Shown: positions 1 to 10,422 of the stretch, piece after piece
How positions within the stretch are numbered: the stretch's first letter is position 1
How the letters are laid out: each line of letters begins with the position of its first letter
From: Zancudomyces culisetae
Lineage: Eukaryota; Kickxellomycota; Harpellomycetes; Harpellales; Legeriomycetaceae
Reading direction: 5' to 3'
Assembly (NCBI GenBank): GCA_001969505.1
Contig: LSSK01000566.1
Location: 1-10,797 of the forward strand
DNA length: 10,797 bases
The notes under the pieces: model-generated
Seen by the model: the letters and a program-made list of their open reading frames with translations, nothing else
Told to the model about the DNA's origin: nothing
The model's database searches: none
Translations under genes and position numbers: made by a program

Positions 1-190
1 ATTTTAACAAGTCTGTCAAAAAAAGTATACCATGTGAAATTCAATTTACCCCAGACTAACAAAATTTGTGTATAATTTATTTGTCAAACCCACAAACTAC
101 GACAATACCAACTTTATACATTATTTACTAGCTAAATTATCCACACCAATACGACATTATCATTGCGACCAAAGTAAATTATTTTCAAAA

Positions 191-1765
191 ATGGTACTAA
201 ACGTAAGTGAATACCATGAGAGGGAACAGAATGATGCCACTGTTGGTACCCACACCCAACCAAATTCTCAAAGCGACGCCAGTAGCAATTTTGGTGATAA
301 AATGTCTGATTTTGATCCAACCCAATGTGTAATGTTTTTCGATATTGATAATTGTCTGTACCATCGGAATTCTGGGATCGAACAGTTTATGAAGGACAGG
401 TAAAACAACAAGTTCCATCGCTATTTAATTTCAATTATGTTTAGATGGATAATACTGGGTTTTTTATCTGGTATACAATCTTATAATTTTGTGTTTGTGT
501 GTACGAAATTAGGATTTATGAATATGGTAAATCTATTGGAATATCTCATGAAAGTGGTAAGTAATAATCCTTCACTATCTCCTTTTAAATATTATCATAG
601 AATATTCTATATTCAGACAAGAGAGCTACAAAATACTTATTGTAGCATAGTGTATAAAAAGATGATTGAAAAAAAAAATAGTTGTAGAATTGACGCACCG
701 ATACACTAAGGATTACGGATTGGCAGTTAGAGGGCTTATACTACATCATGGTAAGCATTCTATATTCGATTATACTCGTTCATATCTACTCAAGTATAGA
801 AATGTGCTTTTATTATCTCGAACTCTTGTATTAGTGGACAGTGATATGATTTTTGAATTGGAGCAAGTTTATTAATACTTTTTATAATAATACTTATCTT
901 TATGCGTACTTTTTTATTGTTATAGAAATCGATCCTGTGGACTATGGTAAGTATTAAAATATTAAAACGTTTTTAACTACATTGTAAAAAAATATGTAAT
1001 ATTTTTGAATATCTATCTGAATTTGAATACATAATTATATAATAATAGACAAAAAGGTGGATCAAAGCTTACCGATTGAAAAGCTAATAAAAAAGGATCC
1101 TAAACTACGAGAGATGATTAGTAGGTGTAAGGCACGCAGGTGGGCATATACCAACGCCATGTTGCCAGTAAGAATATTAATAGATATTTGTTATTATCTC
1201 TTACTTGTACTAAAACAAGTCTAAAGCTATAAAGATTGACGTTTGAAATATAAATTTAGCATGCTACCAGAGTGTTGAAAACGCTTGGGGTCTACGATTT
1301 GTTTGAGGAGATTGTGTATTGTGATTATACCGAACCAAACTTTACTTGTAAACCAGGTAAGCCTCTTTTATTTTGTTTTATTTTATTTTATTTTATTTTT
1401 CATTTCTTTTATTTAGACACATGTAACCCTTTTCCCGACATATGAGGAATTACAATCAACTCACTGACGATTGACTTTAGAAATATAAAGATCTTATTTA
1501 TTGATAATACAACGTTGATACTGGTATAGATTCCAAGTCTTTCAAAAGAACAATGGAGCGGGCGGGAATCAGTGATCCCAAAAAATGCTATCTAGTCGAT
1601 GATTCAGTCAAAAACATTGTGGGTGCGCAGAAGATGGGGTGGAACACAGTTCTTTTGTCGCTCCAAACACCCGACACATCTATAGACCTTGATATAGGTC
1701 ACCACCAGGGTTCTCGTATTGATGAAATATATGATTTGCCAAAGGCTATTCCAGAACTCTTTTAA
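191..1765 (+). CDS. SDT1: HAD-family pyrimidine 5'-nucleotidase (Sdt1/Phm8 type), 7 exons
   Basis: Predicted soluble phosphatase of the haloacid dehalogenase superfamily. Fungal Sdt1/Phm8 relatives dephosphorylate nucleoside monophosphates such as UMP and CMP. I joined exons 191-399, 513-556, 688-750, 926-946, 1049-1167, 1260-1356 and 1530-1765; all junctions keep frame and give 262 residues, close to the family length (about 280). Motif I is DIDNCLY (residues 51-57; nucleophile D51, acid/base D53). A helical cap with KDYGLAVRGL (92-101) follows, then motif II YTNA (146-149), motif III CKP (K183) and motif IV DDS (208-210). Donors are GTAAAA, GTAAGT, GTAAGC, GTAAGT, GTAAGA and GTAAGC; all acceptors end in TAG. 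The ATG at 191 has A at -3 and G at +4. An in-frame ATG at 302 also has A at -3 and would give a protein 37 residues shorter. The family and splicing are well supported; the exact substrate and the SDT1-versus-PHM8 assignment are inference. Confidence 0.88.
926..946 (+). other. 21-nt exon 4 of the nucleotidase gene
   Basis: The bases between an ATAG acceptor (ending 925) and a GTAAGT donor (starting 947) form an exon of only 21 nt. With phase-1 borders on both sides it supplies EIDPVDY (residues 106-112), joining cap residues LILHH to DKKVDQSLP. The Sdt1 family has a comparable stretch of cap sequence at this point, so skipping the exon would delete seven cap residues without changing frame. 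Confidence 0.82.
1366..1400. repeat. TTTTA pentanucleotide microsatellite in an intron
   Basis: An imperfect run of TTTTA units lies just inside the donor of intron 6 of the nucleotidase gene (1357-1529). It is a T-rich simple repeat of the kind that expands by slippage. The two AG sites after it (near 1418 and 1480) run into stop codons if used as acceptors; the AG at 1528-1529 does not. Confidence 0.85.
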
Positions 1766-2010
1766 ATGTCCTGCCATTTATTTTCATTACATTATATTTT
1801 TTTTTTCCAATTTAAAACAGCATTTATTGGCCATTAGTAATGTATATATCAGCTTATAATAATTTGCAATGGTGTTTTGAGAATTTAAAAATAAAAAAGT
1901 AATGAAAAGTAATTAAACAGAATAAATCATGTATACGTGCATACTACAACCAAATATAAAAAATTAACAACAAATAAAAGTAGAAAAAACGAAATAGATC
2001 TTGAATCAAT
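1766..2010. terminator. Convergent 3' region with facing AATAAA-type poly(A) signals
   Basis: This AT-rich spacer separates the stop of the plus-strand nucleotidase gene from the stop of the minus-strand ORC1 gene. Plus-strand AATAAA occurs at 1921-1926. Minus-strand AATAAA (TTTATT on the plus strand) occurs at 1823-1828 and 1777-1782. Each signal lies beyond the other gene's, so the two transcripts probably overlap at their 3' ends. The hexamers are seen; their use is inferred, and they arise often by chance in such AT-rich DNA. Confidence 0.4.
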
Positions 2011-3465
2011 TTATCCATCAAATGACTTCCCAAATACAGGATCGGATTTTAAGGCGATTACAACATCGTCATCACTAATATTAAGTTTAACAAGAGAATA
2101 TTGAGATACAGTCATTGTAACGGTTCCATAACCCGCACCAATAGTCATCGAACTAGTAACTGAGTTTCCACTACCAGCATTACTAAATCCAGAATATCCA
2201 GAAGCGCTTCCACCACCGACATTTCCACTATTTCCACCACCAGTCATAATAGATGTCGAACATGAGCCTTGGAGGGCAATACAGCCCAAATGGTACAGAT
2301 CCAATGTCAGATTGATGAATTGCTGGAGGTTAAGTATAGTATGGTTGTACATGCTGGCCATACTGGTATGCACATTGTAAATATCCAAAATTGGGGCTTC
2401 GGGAGTACCAGTGGACCGTAGCGCTGATCTCAGTGCCAAAAAGAACAGCTTTTGATGAGCACTGCAATTCTGGATAATGGGGATATAGCCTTGCGCGTAA
2501 ATTTCGCGGATCACTTGATCGATGGTGTTTACAGTAACTTTGACGAGCTTGGTTTGGTTTGGTTTGAGGCCAGTGCTGGGTTTGTCTGAGGTTGCGGTGG
2601 TATCAGATGATTCATTCTTTTCCTTTGCATCTGAATTATCGAGGTTTGTAGCGATAGATGAGGAAGTAAAAGTGTGATTGGAATTTGGGTTATGATTTGG
2701 GATTAAATTAAGGTTAAAGTTTGTATTTGGATTTGGATTTGGATTTGGAATTGTATTTGGAATTGGACTTATGCTTGGGTTAGGATTTGGATTAGGATTA
2801 GGATTAAGAGTTGGATTGGTCTTGATAGATTGTTTATATTCAGCCTCAGCTATCTCGACAGCACGGCGACATATCTCAAGGGCTCGTCGAGCATCACCAG
2901 AGACAGCACTAATTTTGCGGGCACAGAGTTGGACAGCATCGCGATCAAATACTGGGCTGTTGTCAATGCGAGAGAGTACAATATGGGCTAGCTGATCATG
3001 GGTATAGGGCATAAAATTAAGACGCTTGAGACCTAAACGGCTGGAAATTTTGTGGTGCAACATGCGTTCAGGAAGATTCATGGTGTTTGCAATACTAATT
3101 ACAATCAGCTGAGAAGTTGCTCGTGTGGACCATTCGAATAGATTGTACAGTACAGTTTGCGATTTGGTTACCAGCACGTCCAATTCATCGACTAGCAACA
3201 CTGTCATTCCTTTCTTTGGTCTTCCCCTGGCCAAAACAGGTTGGGAAAAGTATTCGTCAAGTAATTGTACCGCTCGCATCGTGGTCACTTTGGAATTATT
3301 GTGGCTAATTGACTGCCACAACTTCACATAGAACTGATGTGGATCTGTTAGCTTCATTCCATTTATAGATACAAACTCAAAGTCGTTGATTTCCTATTCG
3401 TTATTATTTAATTTTTAGAGTTAATAAATCATTCAAGCTTCAAAATATAAAAGTTTATGCACCAA

Positions 3466-3500
<35 letters not shown>

Positions 3501-4230
3501 TAAAAGAGAAAAGAAAAAAAAAAGGCAGAAACAAAATGGTTAAAACTTACATTTTCAGAACGAGATTCACACAGCAAGTCTATAGCTCTCATAACTGTTG
3601 CTGTCTTTCCTGTTCCTGGAACTCCTGAAATATACAAACATCCGCTACTCTCTGCTTCAAGTAGTTCTTGTAAGTATATAAGTACAGTTGTACATTCATT
3701 ATCTCGACACGGAAGTATAGCAGGTGCTGATGATAGTTCAAGATTCTTTTGTGTGGTTAGATATTGTACCAAGATCGGATCGTCGTTGCTATACAAAGAT
3801 TGTTGACTAGACAATAACCCACCGTTTGCATCGCTACGTTGTCGGTTGAGTCCTGCTTTGTTAGGCATATTCCCAAGCCAAGGTAGTTGTAGTTGTGTGG
3901 TCTTTCGTGTCATTTCCCACACCTTTTCTGAAATTGCTCTAATCGTAGTACGTATCAATGATTTAGTTTTTGAGATCATACGATAAATTTATCATTGAAC
4001 TCTTTTGATTTCTTACTTGTTTGTCTGCATATTTCTGGGATTGATGCGGAGATTTTTCTTGATTCGCTTTCTAGCTTGCTTTATTGACCTTCGATCTAAT
4101 TACGTTATACAATATCCTTTTTCCTTTTAATTAATGTCCTCTTTATATTTAAATAAAACAAAGTAAAATAATAACTTGCCTCGAAAATACTCCTCATCAC
4201 TATCTAACATACTCCCGTCGCTTTCCCCTC

Positions 4231-4261
<31 letters not shown>

Positions 4262-5952
4262 GCTCTCACTTTCACTCTCGCTTTCACTTTGATGAATACC
4301 ACCTGCCTTTCCTCCCACACGAAAACCGGCACCGACTCCATTGCGAGTACTTTTGTTGCTAGTATAATCACTGTCATTATCCTCATCACTTTCGCTTTCG
4401 CTCTCACTCTCGCTTTCATTTTTATTCGTGCTCTCATTTCTTGAGCGTTTGTTTCCTGCGCCCTTAGGTCTTCCCCCCTTTCCTTTATTCGTAACTTGTC
4501 CCTTTATACATAAATACATATACATATACATTTTATTGTTATTATCATTTATATGTTTACAGTGTACAATTTATCAAAATTATTATAATAAATGTTTTTT
4601 TTTGCAAATCAATCACTTACTTGTTTAATTACAGACGGTTCACCAACTGTTTCCAAAGTACCAGCGTCCATACGTATCCGGTTTGCTTTACCAGGAGTTT
4701 TCCTCATTATTTTAGATAGTGGTGAATCTGATGTGATGAGTTCTTCATCAGTATGGCCTTTCTCACCCTCAACAATACCACTCCGTACACCCTTCGCCAC
4801 CCTCCCACCTCTCCCACCACCTCTCCCACCTCTACTTGCACCTCTTCCTCTTCCTCTTCCCCTTCCTCTTCCTCTCACGCTTGTTGCTTTTTTTGAAGTA
4901 TCGCCATCTTGTTTTTCTTTTTCCTTTTCCTTTTCCTTTTCATTTTCCATTTCTTTCTCAACGTCTTGGCTACTTACAACTACTTGTTGATCTTCCAACG
5001 TCTTTGTTCGTATGCTATTTCCATTGCAAAACACTTGAAGATCGTCCGGGAATAACCCAGAATTAAACTTTTCATCCAGTACCTTCGCATTCCTCCGGTC
5101 AACCACATTCCCTTCTCCGTATACATCATTCCAGCCAAGTTCTTTCACAGCCTTCTCACTTGAACTGTAATACGCACTACAGTAGAATATGTCTGCTGGT
5201 CTGCCTCCACTGCTGCTCCCGTTTTGAATATTTAGTATTTCCCTGTTTCGCTCTTCCTTCCGTTCATTGTATTCCTTCTTGTCATATACTCTGATCTTTT
5301 CTATAATGTTTGATCTGACAAGTATATCCAACTTATCGGAATAGTACAGTACTGCCTATAATGTTTAGTACCATAATTTTTATGAAAGAAAAAAAAATTT
5401 AAAAAAGAAAAAAAGACTCAATATTTTAGGAATATAATAGAAGCTTGTCATTTATGTATTTACCTCCTCTTTTCCAATATTCTTTCTGACAGCAACTGGT
5501 AAATTCTTCCATCCGAGCATTCGTCTTGCAACCAGAACAATCGAATCCTCTCCATGCACCTCCTCATCCAACTTGTAGAACTTGTATATAATCGCGCAAA
5601 CATCTACATATTTGTCGGGAACATGTATCTTGATACAGTCGCCGCAGGAGTAAGTACTTCCGTCAATCTCAATCGACTGTAACGAAGAGTCAAGAGTATC
5701 ACCCGTCGTATCCTCGGAGCTTTTTTTTATAACTAGGGATACACCCTTGAGTTCGTGCATTGCATCAACGTTATTCTTAGAATTGCTACCATCGCCCATT
5801 TTGATTGTGCTTTGCACTAGCCCGGTACCGGTTTTTCTTGACCCCACATTTGTCGTTGAGATTACCTGATTACCCTGCGACTCATTTTTAATTTCGTTTG
5901 TGCCCGAGCCTTTGGCCAGGCCTTGTGTTCTTCTGGTTCTTGTACTTATCAT
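2011..5952 (-). CDS. ORC1: Origin recognition complex subunit 1 (Orc1), 6 exons
   Basis: Largest ORC subunit; it binds replication origins with ATP and helps load the Mcm2-7 helicase in the nucleus. I joined exons 5952-5464, 5355-4621, 4501-4180, 4095-4017, 3938-3551 and 3393-2011 (minus strand), which give 3396 nt and 1131 residues. Order: basic N-tail; BAH domain (about 93-235, across the first intron); disordered charged linker (about 290-515); AAA+ ATPase with Walker A GVPGTGKTA (647-655), Walker B LLVDELD (737-743), sensor 1 IANTMNLPE and sensor 2 SGDARRALE (near 836); then a winged helix (about 953-1131). The start ATG at 5952 has A at -3 and an in-frame stop upstream. The protein is longer than human (861) or budding yeast (914) Orc1 because of repeat-encoded insertions: RG and KE runs, SE runs, an NP run and a Gly/Ser-rich loop. 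KTPGK (near 383) fits a CDK site. Weaker points are the AAAG acceptor of intron 2 and the GC donor of intron 3. Confidence 0.93.
2128..2265 (-). repeat. Gly/Ser/Asn-rich insertion in the Orc1 winged helix
   Basis: Residues about 1048-1093 are nearly all Gly, Ser, Asn, Thr and Ala, with runs such as GGGNSGNVGGGSASG. They sit between a conserved segment ending LGCIALQG and the final strand and helix (SLVKLNISDDDVVIALK), so the loop probably extends the wing. It stays in frame and is most likely a disordered, rapidly evolving insertion. Confidence 0.75.
2668..2814 (-). repeat. Asn-Pro repeat tract (GGATTT-type hexamer repeat) in ORC1
   Basis: A degenerate hexamer repeat, read on the plus strand as GGATTT and GGATTA units, encodes about 49 residues (865-913) rich in NP dipeptides. 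It lies between the last helix of the AAA+ lid (RRAVEIAEAE) and the winged helix. The hexamer unit keeps frame whatever the copy number. TTAGGA-like units resemble a telomeric motif but are coding and irregular. Confidence 0.85.
3466..3497. repeat. AAT trinucleotide microsatellite in ORC1 intron 5
   Basis: About ten uninterrupted AAT units lie inside the 157-nt intron between the Walker A exon and the Walker B exon. On the coding (minus) strand this is an ATT/TTA run upstream of the acceptor. It is non-coding, since the frame closes just past the GTAAGT donor at 3550. Confidence 0.9.
4096..4179 (-). other. GC-AG intron 3 of ORC1 (84 nt)
   Basis: On the minus strand the exon ends CGAG and the intron begins GCAAGT, ending TTAG. 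This GC donor with otherwise perfect consensus leaves phase 1 and joins cleanly to the next exon, giving EEYFRD then RRSIKQARKRIKK. The only nearby GT (four bases further) would shift the frame into an early TAG. Known GC donors typically have such strong flanking matches. Confidence 0.78.
4232..4288 (-). repeat. Second Ser-Glu dipeptide run in ORC1
   Basis: Nineteen residues (480-498) alternate Ser and Glu, encoded by a hexamer-like AGTGAA/AGCGAG repeat. With the shorter SE run at 4385-4420 it makes an acidic block directly after the basic AT-hook-like segment. Confidence 0.9.
4385..4420 (-). repeat. First Ser-Glu dipeptide run in ORC1
   Basis: Twelve residues (about 436-447) of alternating Glu and Ser, leading into DEDNDSD. 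Alternating S-E runs are typical casein kinase 2 substrates and would be strongly acidic; phosphorylation is inferred. Confidence 0.85.
4460..4477 (-). other. AT-hook-like motif in the Orc1 linker
   Basis: GGRPKG (residues 417-422) inside the lysine- and arginine-rich stretch KGKGGRPKGAGNKRSR matches the R-P-K core flanked by glycines seen in AT-hook minor-groove binders. It starts nine residues after the exon 2/3 junction. One copy is weak evidence for DNA binding, but an AT-rich genome would supply targets. Confidence 0.5.
4801..4875 (-). repeat. RG/RGG box in the Orc1 linker
   Basis: Residues about 324-348 are almost only Arg and Gly, with a run of RG dipeptides followed by RGG-like units; plus-strand DNA is a CTTCCT/CTCCCA polypyrimidine repeat. 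RG/RGG boxes commonly bind RNA or DNA and are arginine-methylated; that role here is inferred. Confidence 0.85.
4912..4941 (-). repeat. Lys-Glu dipeptide run in the Orc1 linker
   Basis: Ten residues (302-311) of alternating Lys and Glu, encoded by AAGGAA/AAAGGA hexamers, lie just before the RG box. Together the KE, RG, AT-hook and SE blocks form a strongly charge-patterned disordered linker. Confidence 0.85.
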
Positions 5953-5985
5953 TATTGTTATTCTTTTTTTTTTCTTCTTTTTTGC

Positions 5986-6048
5986 TTACCAACTATGGTT
6001 ATTATATTCTATTGATGAATAAGTATCTGGATTTTTCGACAAAAACAT
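5986..6048 (-). other. Upstream ORF (20 codons) before ORC1
   Basis: An ATG at 6048 on the minus strand opens a 20-codon frame ending TAA at 5986-5988. The stop lies 33 nt before the ORC1 ATG, in the same frame. If the mRNA starts upstream of 6048, this uORF could lower ORC1 translation. The sequence around its stop, TTG followed by GTAAGC, also resembles a splice donor, but no acceptor at a normal distance joins it to ORC1. Confidence 0.3.
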
Positions 6049-6101
6049 ACCAGCGGGTTTTTAAATGGAAAAAAAATATAAAGTTGTAATGATTTAAAAA
6101 A

Positions 6102-6197
6102 GACCTTTGTTATTCGATGTTGGTGTATATTGTATGAATACACCAAATGCTACACCTTTGTATATGTAGCAAGTGTATGTGCCTTGAATTTTAGGTC
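6102..6197. repeat. Pair of adjacent inverted repeats closed by GACCT/AGGTC
   Basis: Two perfect inverted repeats sit side by side: TTGGTGTAT (6120-6128) with ATACACCAA (6138-6146), and TGCTACA (6148-6154) with TGTAGCA (6165-6171), with loops of 9 and 10 nt. GACCT (6102-6106) and AGGTC (6193-6197) could close both into a three-way junction. The block lies 150-245 bp upstream of the ORC1 start. It could be an RNA fold, a protein-binding palindrome pair or a small mobile-element relic. Confidence 0.45.
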
Positions 6198-7318
6198 GTA
6201 TTGTGTTTTTCGCCTTTGTTGAAGATACTACTATTAACGGTTGATGAAGGTAAACGCGAAGTTTCTAGCCTTATATTTCCGGTATTTTCTCTAAAAGTTC
6301 TAGGTGTTTTCTTTATCTAAAAATATATATTATTTAACGCTACTAAAACATAAACAAGAATCACGAATTTTTAGGTTTATTTTTGAGGTGTTCTTGGCTG
6401 TGAAAGTCTTTATTCAAATGGTAAATAATCGATATTAATAACATGTTTATAATTCAAGTAAACATCAACAAATTTTTTTAATTTTTTGATGTGAATATGA
6501 ACACTAAAACATATTTTTGATTTGCTTGAAATGTTTGTTTTTTTATTGCGAATATGGAACACCAACTATTCTCTGACCAGAAACTCGAAACATTTATTTC
6601 TTTATACAAAGAGTGAGAGAAATTATAATAAAAAAAGCAGTTTAAAAACGTTAGTTGAGAATTCGCAATATCACTAGTAAATAAAACATAGATAATACAT
6701 GCGTGTATTAAAGATTTAGGAAGGATGGACTTATAAACCAGAGGCTTATCACGTTTGACTTGTACTATAGAGTGTAAAGAGTGCAGTGCTAATAGTTGTA
6801 GAGCTATAAAAATGGACATGGTTGTGGATTGGTAGATAAGAAACAGGTGGTAAAGTGATGAGTGATAGGCGTTGGACAGCATTCACTTGTAATCTTTTAT
6901 TCTTCATATTCAGAGATGGGGTCGGAGGATAAATTTTTTTCAAACGAATATACCTCGGTTTCTAACATCATTAGAGTATAATTACTCCCTAAACTAATAA
7001 TGATGAATGTTACCAAGATTGTGTAAAAAAAATACAAATAAAAGTAAATGGACAAGCTTTTCTGATTTTGTGAGTTTGCAACGTTTTATTTAACGAAAAG
7101 GGTGGATGGCAGGAAATTGAAACAAAAAAAAAATACATTTGTTCCGTTTTATATAAAAAATTCGCCATCAAAAAACAGCATGAAAAGAAAGAAAGGAATG
7201 CGAGTCATTTTATTTTTATTATTTTCTAATTGGCTCTTGTTTGAGGCGGTGATTTATTTGTCTCTTTCTATTCGATGAAAATGTAGTTTTACTAATCTTT
7301 TTTAATCAATAAGCAAGT

Positions 7319-7336
7319 TCCAAGCTAGAGCTTGGA
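7319..7336. repeat. 18-bp palindrome TCCAAGCTAGAGCTTGGA
   Basis: Two perfect 8-bp arms, TCCAAGCT and AGCTTGGA, are separated by AG. The palindrome is about 560 bp upstream of the CDC48 ATG in otherwise AT-rich DNA. It is a candidate dimeric transcription-factor site; I do not recognise the motif. Confidence 0.5.
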
Positions 7337-7716
7337 TTTTCGTCTATTTATTTATTTTTTACTTTTACTTTTACTCATATTTTTACTTTGCAAACTATAT
7401 TACTTAAAGCTAAATTATGTATAGCCAAAAATGAAGAAACTGCAAAATGTAAAAAAATAAAAAAGAATTGAAACGAGTGGAGGGAACATGTAGCAAATGA
7501 ACAGCGAGGTTTTATTTCTTTTCCTTTCCTTTCTTTCTTATTTTTTTGAATATATGAATTCTGTTGCATTACGCAAGCACAGTTTTTTGTTCTGTTGTAT
7601 ATAGAATGCTTGAATATTATTGGAAGGTAATCTTCAACTTTTCAAAGAATTAATTTCCAACTCTTTTATTTTTTATTCCTCACCATTTTCCTACAACCCC
7701 GCACAAAAAATAGGAA

Positions 7717-7724
7717 TATAAAAG
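7717..7724 (+). promoter_or_regulatory. TATA-like box upstream of CDC48
   Basis: TATAAAAG lies 170 bp before the CDC48 ATG, with a pyrimidine-rich stretch before it and an A-rich leader after it. It is a good match to a TATA element, though such strings are common in this AT-rich region. No proteasome-type PACE element (GGTGGCAAA) was seen. Confidence 0.4.
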
Positions 7725-7869
7725 CTATAAAACATAAAATAAAGTAAAATAAAATAAATAAAAACTACGCTTATTCTAGAAAATATTAAAAAGTTTAGCA
7801 AGAGTTAAAACAAAGTATAATAGATTATAAAGAGAATAGCATTTGTTGTACAAAAATTAAAATAAATAA

Positions 7870-10422
<2,553 letters not shown>

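Noticed and set aside
68-190. N-terminal extension of the nucleotidase upstream of 191
   Set aside because: It has no ATG and no resemblance to the family N-terminus; the ATG at 191 has good context.
2690-2815. GGATTA/GGATTT repeats as an interstitial telomeric array
   Set aside because: Units are irregular, in coding phase, and encode NP dipeptides within an otherwise intact ORC1 frame.
4592-4990. Plus-strand ORF of 132 codons rich in Pro, Leu and Phe
   Set aside because: It is the complement of the RG and KE repeats of ORC1 exon 2.
6194-6420. Possible small plus-strand exons (acceptor-like TTTTAG at 6188-6193 and TTTTTAG before 6375, donor-like GTAAAC and GTAAAT)
   Set aside because: No combination gave a frame-consistent chain with recognisable protein; stops appear at the joins. 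AT-rich DNA produces such signals by chance.
6478-6882. 134-codon minus-strand ORF in the intergenic region
   Set aside because: The product is rich in Leu, Ser, Phe and Ile, without motif or family resemblance, and ends in homopolymer-rich DNA. The length is modest; no splice sites or promoter features tie it to a gene.
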